From NCBI GenBank assembly GCA_964059195.1, contig CAXKWD010000006.1, positions 134,848,039 to 134,912,038 of the forward strand: a stretch of 64,000 bases of DNA, written 5' to 3'. Numbering within the stretch: position 1 is the first letter of the stretch; the number at the start of each line of letters is the position of its first letter. Source of the stretch: Ectobius pallidus. Its lineage: Eukaryota; Arthropoda; Insecta; Blattodea; Ectobiidae. A model generated the notes under the pieces. The model was given only the letters and a program-made list of their open reading frames with translations, was not told the origin of the DNA and searched no databases. A program made the translations under genes and the position numbers. Positions 24,478 to 35,879 of the stretch are shown in pieces.

Positions 24478-24523
24478 CTATGTTGTAATATCTTATCAAA
24501 ATTTCTAGTAAAACAATTTACTG

Positions 24524-24556
24524 TAATGATAATGATGATGATGATGACGACGACGA
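24524..24556. repeat. (ATG/ACG)n imperfect microsatellite
   Basis: Runs of ATG and ACG triplets next to the LINE copy. Confidence 0.8.
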
Positions 24557-24946
24557 GTGTTAATGTAATAATAGTTAAAGCTTCATAAGTTTGTGTTTGT
24601 ATTTATAGAAGAAGGTTATGTTTTAATCTTGACGCTTGTTCTGGTGCTGTAACTTCATTGAGGTCAACTACTACTGTGATAATCTCGCAGGAAATTTTTC
24701 ACAATCTAATTTCCGCAGGAAATCAGATTTTTTACTCCACTTTGTTCCCATTATATCCAGCTTAATTTTCTTTCTTATTTGTTGAAAGGGTTGTAGTTGT
24801 TGAACGAAGTGTATAACAAGATTGGTATAACCTTTTTAAGGATGCAGGATTATTTTCTTAAATGTGTTTTAGTCTGGGAACGTCACGCAAAATGACGATG
24901 TTAATATTTTATTCATGTATTTATTTATTTATTTATTTATTTTTGA

Positions 24947-25263
24947 CCGCCTGCGTGATGTCGTGGTTAGCGTCGCTGGCTAAGGATGCGCAGGCCCGGG
25001 TTCGATCCACGATACCTCCTCGGACTTTTCTGAGGTAGGGAAGTCTGGAACGGGGTGCACTCAGCTTCGTGATTCAAAATGCGGAGCCAGTTGATTGAGA
25101 AGTTGGTGCTCCGGCCACGGAAACCATTATCAATGGCCGTGTGTTTGGCAGGATGAGCACATACCCTCAATCCTGCCATTTGCCTGTGATAAATGATGCA
25201 GCGGTCGGATGGTAGGCTAGTTCCTCGAGGGATGTAGCGCCACAGAGTTTAGTTTTTAGTTTG
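24947..25263 (+). mobile_element. tRNA-derived SINE, full-length copy
   Basis: A SINE of about 317 bp with an A-box-like TGGTTAGCGTCGCTGG near 24964 and a B box GGTTCGATCC at 24999-25008. The body carries CCTCCTCGGA.TTTTCTGAGG and the end carries GATGTAGCGCCACAGAGTTT. It is flanked by a 15-bp duplication TTTATTTATTTTTGA (24932-24946) and TTTATTTACTTTTGA (25264-25278) with one mismatch. Transcription would be by RNA polymerase III from the internal boxes. Related copies lie at 46583-46894 and 28757-28830. The frame at 25179-24967 is only a shadow of it. Confidence 0.88.
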
Positions 25264-25279
25264 TTTATTTACTTTTGAT

Positions 25280-26070
25280 AAATTTAAATTATACACATTT
25301 CTAATGTGTATAATCAAACTTTAACATTTTCATAATTCTTCAGATTAAAACGAAAGACGTAGCTTATGTTACATAATGGACCTACTGTGAAAAATGAAAA
25401 AAAAATGCACATGTTATATGTACAAAACCTTATTGTCTTCCACTCCCGCATCCATCATGGCTTCATTAACAATAATTTCCGATTGATTTTTTTTTTCTAT
25501 AATATAGGCCTAATATGAGAAACTTTCTGATATTTCAACTGGCCTTCAAACCTTTTATTTTTCTTTTCCTAATACTTCTGAATTCATAGGAAAACGCTCG
25601 TTAATAGAGCTGTCAACGGTATTGAAGTGCCTCTCGATGTTTTTCTTGGGATCATACGCACCGACATTATAGAGTAAACACACATTGTGGCATTGTTAAT
25701 GCCAAAGAGAAATAACACTGTTCTACAAATAAAAATGAAATTCATTTTTCTGGGTATAACATTCTTGATTAACATGGAAATTCACCTCCTGAATTCAAAT
25801 CTGTAATTAGTTTCTCTGTGTCACGCATAGTTTTCAAGTTATATGCAATTTCATGTTTTAAATAATTTTCGTTTCCACGCTACGTATTTATGTAGGCAAA
25901 ACATGTAACTATAAATATTTTAGTCACTTGCAAAATTATTTACAAACATGTTATGCACTATAAAACGAAATAAATGTACACAAGCCTTAATATAATAATT
26001 ATATTATGTGGAAAGACTTATTTAAGTTTAGAAAATATGAAAAAATACACTTTTCTCTAAGAATTTAAAA
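25280..26070. other. No gene seen; 3' flank of the zinc-cluster frame
   Basis: AT-rich sequence with no recognised feature. If the frame at 26074-27736 belongs to a DNA transposon, one of its ends may lie here, but I could not find matching inverted ends. Confidence 0.4.
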
Positions 26071-26073
26071 GTC

Positions 26074-27736
26074 TTATTTTTTTCTCTTGTGTTCAATTTT
26101 GCAGTCTCTGATAATGTTCCAGCAGTAGTCAGCAAGCATCGCAGGTATCCATTTCCCTTCATACCGCTTTTCCATGGACATTATATCTTTATGAAATCTT
26201 TCACCATGTTCGTCGGAGACATCACTGCAGCTCTCAGGAAAATAATGTAGATGTGAATCTAAGAAATGCACTTTTAAAGACATGTGCCATCCTAGATCCC
26301 TATATGCATTTACCATTTGTTGAACCAGTTGTTCGAAGTTGTTAGCTCTTTTTCTTCCCAGAAAATTTTGCGTTACATTCTTGAAACAAGACCACGCTCT
26401 TCTTTCTTTTGGAGCAAGGCATTGTTAAAAATCTGAGTCCTTTTGAAGTTCTCTAATTTGGGGACCCACAAACACGCCCTCTTTTATTTTTGCTGCAGAA
26501 AGACGATGAAACTTTTTTGAAAGGCACATAAATCCTCTTCCAGATGTGTCCATGGCCTTAACAAATTGTTTAATAAGGCCTAGCTTGATGTGAAGAGGGG
26601 GCAGCAGAACATCTTCACTGGCTACCAATTTCTCATTCAGTAAATGTTTTTCTCCAACTTTCCACTTACGTTCAGGCCAAATCTTTCTTTTATAATGGGA
26701 ATTTCTATCGCGACTATCCCACTCGCACAGAAAACATCCATATTTGGTGTAGCCTTGTTGCATACCTAATATCATGGCAACTATTTTCAAATCACCACAT
26801 ATTTTCCACTTGTGCTCATTATATTTTATTAATCTCAGCATATTTTTCAAAATATCATATGATTCTTTAGTCATAATTGCATAGGCAACTGGGACAGAAG
26901 GCATTATGTTCCCATTGTGGAGGAGAACTCCCTTTAGACTGTATTTTGAGGCATCTATGAAAAGTATCCACTCCTGTGGCTCGTATTTGAAGTTCAAAGT
27001 ATTCATTAGTCCACAAACATCATTGCAGAATGTCATCAAGTTGTCATTTGCAAAATAGGGAAGAAAAATGCGTTCCCTATGTCTAAACTCAGTAATTTTC
27101 GTATCTGGTTGCAATAAATTGCATTCTTGCAATCTCGAACCCAACAGTTCTGCTTTTTGTTTACTTAGGCCTAAATCACGAACTACGTTAAGATATGCTT
27201 GTGTCAAGAAACGTGGAGTTGAAGTGCTTGTGGACTGATAAGATGGGTCTTTTTTTTTCAGGAGATGATGTCAATGCTTCACTCACACTTTCTGCACTAT
27301 CTGTTTCACTGTCTTCATTTGTTGGTCTTCTAGGTACTGGAAGAGTTTCGGAGTGTGGGATTGGTCTGATTGCAGAAGGCAAATTGGGGTACACTATGTG
27401 TCTCTTAGATTTCCGATTTGTAAAACCATGAACATCAGTCAAACAAAAGTAACAGTCTGTAATGTGGTCTTTTTGTTTCCTCCATACTATTGGCACTGCA
27501 AACAATGTGGAGTTATCTCTACCTTTCCACCAGTTTAACAATTTAACATAGCAAGTTGCACAACAAATATGTGGTGCCCAGTCCTTCTGCTGATCCCCAA
27601 GTTCTATTCCAAAATAATATTTGTAGGCCTTCTTTACAATGGGCGAAATCTTCTTCCTATGCCTAGCAAACGTGAACCCTCCGCAGATATAGCAGAAGTT
27701 GTCAGGCGTATTTCTACACGTTCTACGATTTGGCAT
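26074..27736 (-). pseudogene. Zinc-cluster / RNase H-like transposase-like protein of a multicopy arthropod family, broken
   Basis: Three collinear minus-strand pieces (27736-27188, 27207-26425, 26316-26074) form one protein of about 550 residues. The N-terminus has a cysteine cluster: C15/C18, HICCATC at 56-62 and H91/C95/C98. The middle holds LFIDASKYSLKGVLL, CGDLKIVAMILGMQ, then GCFLCEWDSRDRNSHY and LPPLHIKLGLIKQFVKAMD. The C-terminus has SDEHGERFHKDI and MLADYCW. I recognise this order from a family of uncharacterised proteins found in many copies in arthropod genomes. The acidic FID, GDLK and DEHGERFH blocks suggest an RNase H-like transposase fold, which is inference. One frameshift near 27200 (a single-base change joins the frames) and one TAA at 26425-26427 disable it; the frame resumes immediately after the stop with conserved-looking text. 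A polypyrimidine tract and AG lie just before the start ATG, so a 5' untranslated exon is possible. It could be a dead transposon gene or a decayed retained gene. Confidence 0.8.
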
Positions 27737-27871
27737 TTTCTAGAAGAGAAATATACATTTGAAATTAATACATTGCTATGAGTTGAATTGTCTATGTACA
27801 GAAACAGTATTTCATGTAAGCAAACAATACTCACTTCCTCTAACAAGAATTTCAGGTTAAACTCAAGATTT

Positions 27872-27874
<3 letters not shown>

Positions 27875-27911
<37 letters not shown>
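27875..27911. repeat. (TC)n microsatellite
   Basis: About eighteen CT units, upstream of the minus-strand zinc-cluster frame. Confidence 0.95.
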
Positions 27912-27914
<3 letters not shown>

Positions 27915-28745
27915 TAGAATCTGTCTATTTCACTTCTATGCTTTAAGAGGTTTCTGTGAAAGAGAAATATGTAAAGTTTTACATATTTTATATACCACAG
28001 ATGTCTGAATGTTATGGTCAAAAATGAATATTTACTCACATGATAAAGAATGTCTCCACCATCCAAATAATGCCAGTTTAACGCTATAAAACTCAATTTT
28101 AAATCCTGTAACAATGACTTGCTAATTAACATAAAATTTTACTAGCAACAGGAATGCCATAATCTGACAATGAAAATAAATGAAGGACAAAATTAACTGT
28201 TGCCAACTGTTGTTAAGCAAAGTTCACCAACTTTATTACAAACTTAAAATGTCAGTTAAATGAGGCGTATATTCTCGTATAACTTAAAAACTGTGCCTGA
28301 TAGCGAATTTCTGTTTTCAGATTTGAATGTACCATATGGAACTCCTTTAGAAACACATATTTTCATATAAGAAAAATGACCCTTGTAGAACAGTGTAATT
28401 GCTTAGCATTATTATATTAACGAGCGTTCATATATATATATATATATAAAGCTAAAGTCCCATTCGGTATTAAGGTAATAATTGTTCTGCCACTTATTAA
28501 TCATTATTTAAATTTCTCCGCATTAAAGAGGTCTGCACTATTTTCGTAAAATACTGGCATTCGCCGGCACAAGTACTTTTTGTTATGAAGGGTCCGAATC
28601 GTACAATTCATGTAACCACATAAAATAATGGTTTAAGCAGTATATTACATTGTTTATATGTATACATAGTTTTGAAGCAGTTATGCATAAATAAGAACGT
28701 TGTAAGGCACACATACTATTGTTTCCTTTCAATTTAGTGAGCGTA
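27915..28745. other. No gene seen
   Basis: AT-rich upstream flank of the zinc-cluster frame, with a short (TA)n run at 28431-28447. No promoter motif can be assigned with confidence. Confidence 0.45.
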
Positions 28746-28756
28746 TAAGGTGAACC

Positions 28757-28830
28757 TATGGCAGATGACGCAGCGGTCGGGTGATAGGCCTTGTCCCTTC
28801 AGGGATGTCGCGCCACGGAGTTTAGTTTTT
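28757..28830 (+). mobile_element. 5'-truncated SINE copy with TSD
   Basis: Only the 3' part of the SINE family remains: GCAGATGACGCAGCGGTCGG through GATGTCGCGCCACGGAGTTT and AGTTTTT. It is flanked by an exact 10-bp duplication AAGGTGAACC (28747-28756 and 28831-28840). The TSD shows it inserted in this truncated form. Confidence 0.88.
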
Positions 28831-28841
28831 AAGGTGAACCA

Positions 28842-30600
28842 ACAAACAATTTATTTAATTCCTCCCTCATTTGTTCAAATATTAATAAAATTTAACAATT
28901 ATAAATTTAGTCTACCAATTAAGAAGTTTATCAATTAAGAAAAACCAGCTTAGTATTCTAAGTTTTTATAAATAAATTTATCGATTACATTTTTTTTTAG
29001 GTATCCTTGAATAATATATGGGTTTTATTCTGGATTCTAGATGATGTTATCTAGATTATAATCTAATCATCATTCTGCTCACGAAATTATACTAACCTGG
29101 CAGAAGTGAAACATTCTAAAAGATAAATTTAGGTTCAACCGAATGAAATTCACAGTTTCACTCCAACTTTGTATTCATTTCAGTTTAATTCAACCCTCAA
29201 ATAGATAGACCAGCGTTTCGAAGTTTTCAAGGGATTGCTAACTTCTTAATAATTTAATTCATGAGAAAATTACGCACAGTAACTTCCTTACTTTGACTTG
29301 GAGAATGTTCAGGAATATTAATTACTGACCGCAAGCAGCATTCCATTGTTCTTGAGGGAAAGGAGTTAATGCCAAAGAGAAATATTGCTCTGTAAACTGC
29401 AGGAAATTGAATACACTAAAATGTTGTATTATATGCGTGTGAATGTGTCAAGTGTAAAATAATATCAAATTATGAACTAGATGTTTTAATGACCACCTAG
29501 TCTTCAGTATATTTCAGTAAGCATAATATAGCATCACTATATTATCATGTATTGTGAATTTCTTAATAATAACATAAATAAACGAATAAGTCTACACTTA
29601 AAATGCTATAGTAAATAGTTTAATTTAATTTTTACTCATATTTACATCCGTCTCTCTTTCTTTTTGGTTTCATTCTTCCTTTCTTTATTCTCAGTTATTT
29701 CTTTCGGGCTGTCATTATTTCTTTTTCTTCTTTTTTTGTGTGCTCATTTGGGACTCATCCTCAGTTCATATGGGGCAGGTTTGTGGGGGAAAATTAAAAT
29801 TTTCACTTCTGTCTTACGACGGCATATAGGAACACCCGATTATCAGCATTGCACGAGATCTCCTGATAGGATACCACAAAAAATGTGAGACAGTATTATA
29901 AAGGAAACGCTGAGGGTAAGTAAGATAACTCCACTCCATATCACTTTTACATGTGGAAGAAAATATAGGGGGAAAAAGTTGAACCCTCGACCTCTCGAAT
30001 TCCTTCCCCATAATATATTTTTAATTCACTGTCACTCTTCAGTTACATTACATTACAAAAATAATAATATTTATCATATAATTGTAATCGAGTATAATTT
30101 TACATGCATTAGTAACTTATAACCCTGATGTAGCGTAGGCTAATAGCGATATAATTATCTTGTGAATATTTTCCCTCCAGTTCCAAGTTTTTTTCCTTGA
30201 AGTGAAAAGTAATATAAATATAAATCTTTTCTCCCATGTAGGCTTACATTAGAAATAAATACCACAAAACTTATCAATCCCTTACATTAATTTAGTTCTA
30301 ACTAAAGTAGGCATTGGAAACCATTGTGTTTTAATAAATTATTTTATCGCTGTTTCTGAAAGTACTCCAGCTAGTGGATGTTTGACATTTTGTCCTTTCT
30401 GAATAGTTCTTATTTTTATATGTCATTGTTAAATGACACTCTTGATATTACCAATGAAATAATTGACATAAAAAATATCCTCCTAGCAACATTTTTTGGG
30501 CCATATTCTGGAATATTGCTTATATTATATAAATTTCAGTTCTTAATTCAGAAGATCAGAATACATAGCTACTATTACTTATTCAAAATGAATAAGTTAC
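28842..30600. other. No gene seen
   Basis: AT-rich sequence. Around 29960-30000 the minus strand reads GGTCGAGGGTTCAACT, which has a weak B-box look and might be a SINE relic, but nothing else supports it. Confidence 0.4.
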
Positions 30601-30607
30601 CCTAAAG

Positions 30608-30889
30608 TAGCGTTTCTCAAACTATTTTCTTGTGGAGACAGCTTTTGTACTCGTAAGTTAATTGGTTTTGTGGTCCACTCTACAAGGACATGAAAATGTT
30701 TGCAATTAAAACAGAGTTTCTTTTTTAGCTTCTCAACTATAGTATAAAATTCCCTTTAATTTCATTTTTTCTATCTCTCTTGGATTACTGCTTAACTTTA
30801 CTGAATAAATTTTCAACTTCGAGGCCCACAAGGACAGACCTCCAGGACCAGTGGTCCGCAGATCGTAGTTTGAGAAACTCTTCCCTGTT
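30608..30889. mobile_element. hAT-like (Charlie-type ends) short element, probable
   Basis: The left end contains GTTTCTCAAACTA (30612-30624) and the right end contains TAGTTTGAGAAAC (30866-30878) followed by CTTCCCTG. Ends of the form CAGNG..TTTCTCAAAC are common in hAT elements. The interior near the right end, GACCAGTGGTCCGCAGATC, is also typical in style. I could not define an 8-bp TSD. Confidence 0.5.
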
Positions 30890-30899
30890 TCATTACACA

Positions 30900-32725
30900 C
30901 TACACATCCTATAGATTTATGGCTTCGCAGTAACGCTTTGAAATAAATTACTGGCTCAGACTTCCATATTAATTTTTGATTGTTCCTCAAATTCAATGTA
31001 GATACGGTAATAAAACAAAACAAAACAAATGTTTTTGTGTTTAGAAATGTAATAGCATTGAAATGAAATGATACTAGTGTTCAAAATGTTGATGCATGAA
31101 TAACCAGGAAGCGTAAATTTTTTGCCATGTTGAATAATTATCGTCAACACGAATAACATAAAATATTATCTGTTGTTTAGGTTTCACTTATGTTTGGACC
31201 TCTACAGTACATAGGCTGTTCCATATTGATTGCTTTCGTTGAACATAAAATGGCATTGTTGCATATAATATTATCTTCGTATAATGAATTTTAGTGTGGG
31301 TTCTATTGTGGTTGTGAATTATTAATATAATGTGGCATTCAGTCGCTTGAAATTAATTTACTGACTTAGGCTCAACATCCAATTCCATTAAACATTCAAA
31401 TTAGGATGAGTTATGTTTATATTTACTACATCAGGCAAAAAATAACAAGCCTGAAGGCAGTAGCAAAATCTAGAATTTTTAGTCGCCCTTACTGTTACAT
31501 AAGATGTAGCATTACTATCTTTTAAGAATTATAAAGAACTACGTCTGTCCTATTTGTTCTTTAAATATAAAAAATATTAGAGTATACTGATATCTTTTAG
31601 GTATGCAAAATTCTATAAATAAATAAACATAATAACTTGACAATCCACCTATTAAAAACAATGTTAGTTCGAATTTTTTGCATGGCACCAACTAAAAGTG
31701 TAGAAATTATTAAAATAATTTTAATATTTTCGAAGTATTTCATTTGATATTCATCTTTAACGAATGTAACAGACAAGAGTCATAGCACAAACTAAATTGT
31801 ATGCTACTAGAGAAGCTAGAGCGAACGATTAAGTATAACACAGGAAACCAAAACCAATCAATGTCGCCTGGGAACTTGAAATTCTATCGATAAATTCCGG
31901 ATTTTTTCGAACGCCACGAGTATTCAGTCATCTTGTTCATTGTTTCAGTATCTACTATTAAATTTCATTTTATTGTGTAAATATTAAAATTAATAGGACA
32001 GCATTTTTTGTCACCCGCCTCAGTATTCTGGTCGCCAATGGCGATCTCGACCCGGGAATATCGCGCCCTGTTCTATTTAATTTTTGTTTTAAATCCCAGG
32101 CTCCATGTAATTCCTATGTATTCCAGTTGGGCAGGTATCTCTCTTCGTAAACATACTATCTTTTAAATTCCAAAATTATCCACAGAGTGGGGCTGATAAC
32201 TCGGAGGCAGTGTCACAAATACTTTTTCCATTTATACAGATATCTACATAATCTTCGGTTATTTGAACACCAAGCACTAACCAATGCTAGGCAATAATAC
32301 CATGCACATCAAACAATTTAGGCACATTAAAAACTATGATGTATAACCGAACATACCTACGTCTGTACCTTCACAATCCGTCTTTTTAGAAAAGAAAATT
32401 TGATAATATTTGTTTCATCAGGCGAACCTTAATATCGTACTTTTGGTCCTTTCTACCATTATAATAAGGTTATTTTATTATGCTGTACAGTTTTCCCCTT
32501 CCTTTCCAGTTGCTTCGTGACAACATGATACAATATAAATATTTTAATCGGTTTAGCTGGATTCTAAATATTCCCACCCTAAAACTTTTAATACAGTCTT
32601 TACCGCTGTCATGATTTGGTACTTACTCATAACAAATCTCACAGCCTTACTCTTTATCATTTTTAATTGTTTTATTAGATCTGCCCGTTATGAATCCCAT
32701 ACACCAGTGGTATATTGAAAATCGT
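30900..32725. other. No gene seen
   Basis: AT-rich sequence. TTTTAG|GTATGC near 31600 has a splice-like look but a poor pyrimidine tract. No coding evidence. Confidence 0.45.
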
Positions 32726-32735
32726 TTCTCACTAG

Positions 32736-33132
32736 CATAGGCGTAACCAGGCCGACCATATGTGGGGGTTATAACATCCGCGGTGTCTGGGGGTTATGGA
32801 ATACCCCCCAGGGTGAGGGGGGTCCGGGGGTCCTCCCCCGGAAAATTTTAAAAATTAAGATGCAAAATAACGAGTTTTAAGCTTCCGAGGGTCCTCCCCT
32901 GGAAAATTTTAAAAATTAAGACGCAAAATAACGAGTTTTAAGCTTCCGGGGGTCCACCCCCGGAACATTTTAAAAATTAAGACGCAAAATAACGAGTTTT
33001 AAGCTTCCCACGCTTTATACTTGTATTAAGTAATTTATGGGCAGACTTAAAAAAATTATACAATTTTCCTCTTTTTAATTAATGGGGGGGGGTTCAAACC
33101 CCCAAAACCCCCCCACCCTCGGTACGCCTATG
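32736..33132. mobile_element. hAT MITE, family B, copy 1 (three internal units)
   Basis: The ends are CATAGGCGTAACCAGG and ...CGGTACGCCTATG, flanked by a perfect 8-bp duplication CTCACTAG (32728-32735 and 33133-33140). G-rich and C-rich blocks (GGGGGGGG near 33085, CCCCC) lie near the ends. The interior has three tandem units of about 62 bp, each with AAAATTTTAAAAATTAAGA and ACGAGTTTTAAGCTTCC. There is no coding capacity. Other copies are at 46938-47255 and 56362-56622. Confidence 0.92.
32822..33008. repeat. Internal minisatellite of family B, three 62-bp units
   Basis: Three successive units run from the GGGTCC block to GAGTTTTAAGCTTCC. The units differ by a few substitutions (CTCCCCCGG, CTCCCCTGG, CACCCCCGG). 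Confidence 0.85.
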
Positions 33133-33140
33133 CTCACTAG

Positions 33141-33500
33141 TGATTGGCGTGCTAACAACTGTATTTTTTTAAGTCTCTTCGCCCTAATAATCTAAATACA
33201 AAAAAGCCTACAGTATATCGTCAAGGGGACCAATTAGTAACTCGTTCACAAAAAAAAAAAATTGAATAATTTTATATGTATGATGGAAAATAGTAATTAG
33301 CTCATAGGAATGAAGTAACTTTAACGTATTTAACACTTTTTGAGCTAATATTTCCCATAAGAATTAAATAAATACATATATTATTATATGCAAGATTTAA
33401 ACAATTGGTGAAAGCTTACTTGTAATGTGAATGTTACAAAATTATTTGCATAGTCTTATATTGATTATAAAATCGCAAACTATGAACTAAATTTTCTTAT
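33141..33500. other. No gene seen
   Basis: AT-rich sequence upstream of the splice-like site, with a short poly(A) run near 33250. Confidence 0.45.
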
Positions 33501-33513
33501 TTTTCTTTTTCAG

Positions 33514-33553
33514 GTATGTGGATTACGAAAGTTCAGCATGAAAGAAAGTAGTG
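33514..33553 (+). other. Candidate recursive splice site / 40-nt micro-exon
   Basis: A branch-like AACTAAAT (33487-33494) and a pyrimidine tract TTTTCTTATTTTTCTTTTT precede CAG at 33511-33513. This is followed directly by GTATGT, so a 3' and a 5' splice site are juxtaposed. Forty bases later GTG|GTGAGT gives a second 5' splice site. The 40-nt segment is open in one phase (VCGLRKFSMKESSG). It may be a ratchet point with its recursive exon, an ordinary micro-exon, or chance. Strand would be plus. No flanking exon is visible in the window. Confidence 0.35.
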
Positions 33554-33559
33554 GTGAGT

Positions 33560-34555
33560 TGTGTTGTTTTTTAGAAATAGGAATTGAGATAAAATTTGTG
33601 TTTTTAATTTAAAACCCTACTGGAGAACTATTCAGAGTATGAAAGACGGTATGAGGAACATAGCCTACTACTTATTACAACCACTCGGGTTGTTTATCTT
33701 AGTTGTGTGCTACATCATGTAGGTACAAGAATAGCCTATGAAACGTTAATCATACTCTCCAATATTTGTGTAGAAGACTCATAAAATTTGCTTCTCCTCA
33801 ACATGCAGAAATGCATACAGACTACAGATTAGTTTGAAGTTTTTCCAATGAATTTCTCTATGTATGCATATATGCTTAACTACCCTCTTACCATCTCATT
33901 CTGTGGGAACAAATTAATTACTTGTAGGCTACGCATACACATCTTAACGTTCTCGGCCTCAAGAAACGCTTGACCCCTTCTAGCTTGTAGTATTAAGAAA
34001 TCCTACTCTTGATGGAACTAGCAACGATATTCAGTTCGGGCGATGGTGGGGGAAAAGTTTGTGAAGTATTGTCGTAACTGAATTCTTCACTTTAAAATTC
34101 TAAAATGCAAGAAACGACGGCACCATTGGAGACAATGTACACCACTGGGCATAGGTAATCAGTACAGATTTTCTTACCGCATGGAAATTTGTTTTGTTTC
34201 CATAGCAACAAGATTGCGTGCGGGAATGTCAACTTACGATCCACGGCAACAACATTCGTAAGTACCACTAATTAGTTAAGTCGTGCAAAAAACATTTATC
34301 AGTACTCTACTGACCATTTTACGATGTCCTCATCCCATACCATCACTTTACTTACGCCACAGATCGTAATACAAGCCTTTATGGACAAGGCCCCCCAGGA
34401 GAAATATTAGGTTCCCATAACAACATACACATGCGAATCACTTCTGAAATAAATATCTATCTTCCATAATGTATATACATAATATTTTCAGATAATATCT
34501 CAATTAATATAATTAATTTGATATAAATAATCATCGTGCAAAAAATAGCATGCAA
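33560..34555. other. No gene seen
   Basis: No sustained frame, repeat or inverted end recognised. Confidence 0.45.
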
Positions 34556-34561
34556 TAGGCC

Positions 34562-34680
34562 TACTCGTGCCGTAAGCGCATAACGGACCTCGGAAAGTTT
34601 AAAAAAACTCGGCGCGAGAGCCTCGTTTTTTCAAACTCTTTCCTCGATTCGTATGCATCGCTTACGGCACTTGTATCGCA
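34562..34680. mobile_element. Short palindromic foldback MITE
   Basis: The left half (CGTGCCGTAAGCGCAT... CTCGGAAAGTTTAAAAAAAC) pairs with the right half (GTTTTTTCAAACTCTTTCCTCG...ATCGCTTACGGCAC), leaving almost no loop. The unit is about 120-135 bp. TSDs are unclear. The GC content is well above that of its flanks. Confidence 0.6.
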
Positions 34681-34689
34681 ATATACTAT

Positions 34690-35136
34690 TCTAGGATATT
34701 ATCGACCATATTTTAATGAGTTGACAACGGCCACAAGGGGTACATATTATTTCATCGAGTTTATGTAAAAACTTCGTTTCGAATAAGAAGTTTTCGTCAG
34801 TTGAATATTCATAAAGAGAAGAAGTAATCTAGATTATATAGCCTACATTTCAAGTTGTTCTGAAATTTTATCGCGGAGGATATCAAATAACGATGGCTAT
34901 GTTAGAGCAAAGCCGAATAGTCAGAGAGTTTAGCCATTACTGGGGACAGTAGACATGCCAATACCAGACTGCGGTAGGAGAAAAATTCGATATAAGCTGC
35001 ATGAATATAGCCAACAGGTTGTTACACAAACCACTAGGGAACTTCGAGCGTTCCAAGCTGCAACTTGCATGAAATAGATAACTACGGTAGTGTGCAATAC
35101 ATGTAAAAAATCATTGCCATGAAACATTACTCCTAG
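34690..35136. other. No gene seen
   Basis: Flank between two foldback elements; nothing recognised. Confidence 0.4.
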
Positions 35137-35565
35137 ATGTCGTGTATAAAATATTTCCACCTATCCCCATCGTATAAAATGTTTGTTAAAAAATCAGCTC
35201 ATGGCTTTGTCAAATCTAAAATTTATATTTGTCAATATTATAAAACATAGTTAAAAATTATGTCTGTCAATTTTGTCAGATAATTTTCGTATATTGGACA
35301 ATATATTTCGGCTATTCAGCCATCAGCCATGGATTAACCAACAGAGTAAGATCACCTGGTGAAAGAAAAGGACCTGAAGATGGCTGAATAGCCGAAATAT
35401 ATTGTCCAATATACGAAAATTATCTTATAAAATTGACAGACATAATTTTTAACTATGTTTCATAATAATGACAAATATAAATTTTAGAGTAGACAAAGCT
35501 ATGAGCTGATTTTTTAACAAACATTTTATACGAGGGAACAGGTGGAAATATTTTATACACGACAT
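35137..35565. mobile_element. Foldback element with about 190-bp arms
   Basis: The left arm 35137-35324 and right arm 35379-35565 are inverted copies at roughly 90 percent by eye, with a 54-base spacer (35325-35378). The arms share TATTGGACAATATATTTCGG next to GCTATTCAGCCATC. The right arm includes an intact CTGAAGA hairpin motif, which in the left arm is changed. Inverted terminal blocks suggest a Penelope-like remnant or another foldback; no coding remains. Confidence 0.7.
35374..35397 (+). other. Hairpin motif CTGAAGA-N-stem-GAAA, copy 2
   Basis: CTGAAGA (35374-35380), a T, stem GGCT (35382-35385) / AGCC (35390-35393) around loop GAAT, then GAAA (35394-35397). Same layout as at 9849-9878 and 35846-35871. 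Confidence 0.45.
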
Positions 35566-35845
35566 ACAAATCCCTCGTAGGAGATAAATAACATGAAATT
35601 TATCAACACATTACTCCTAGAATTCTGCGTTCTGTCTTTCATATCAATAGCCAGAATGCTTGAAGAAGAATATATTGTACATTAGACATGTGATTTTTTT
35701 AATACAAAGTTGCCTTACATACAGCCTATCGTAGGCATTGACATTTAGAATAGCCTATAGTGTAACTTTTATGCAGCAATGAAATAAAGTAAATAAGATA
35801 CCAATTGCTCAATTAAAGTATATTTTCTGATTTGTCGCCTAGGCC

Positions 35846-35871
35846 TTTCGGTGTTTCTACACCATCTTCAG
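35846..35871 (-). other. Hairpin motif CTGAAGA-N-stem-GAAA, copy 3
   Basis: On the minus strand: CTGAAGA, a T, stem GGTGT / ACACC around loop AGAA, then GAAA. It lies 280 bp from the foldback element and is not inside a recognised arm, so it may mark a further decayed copy of such an element. Confidence 0.45.
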
Positions 35872-35879
35872 GGCATATT

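Noticed and set aside
24967..25179. 70-codon minus frame
   Set aside because: It is antisense to the SINE at 24947-25263.
27195..27846. Several plus- and minus-strand frames around the zinc-cluster gene
   Set aside because: They are shadows in other frames of the minus-strand coding relic.
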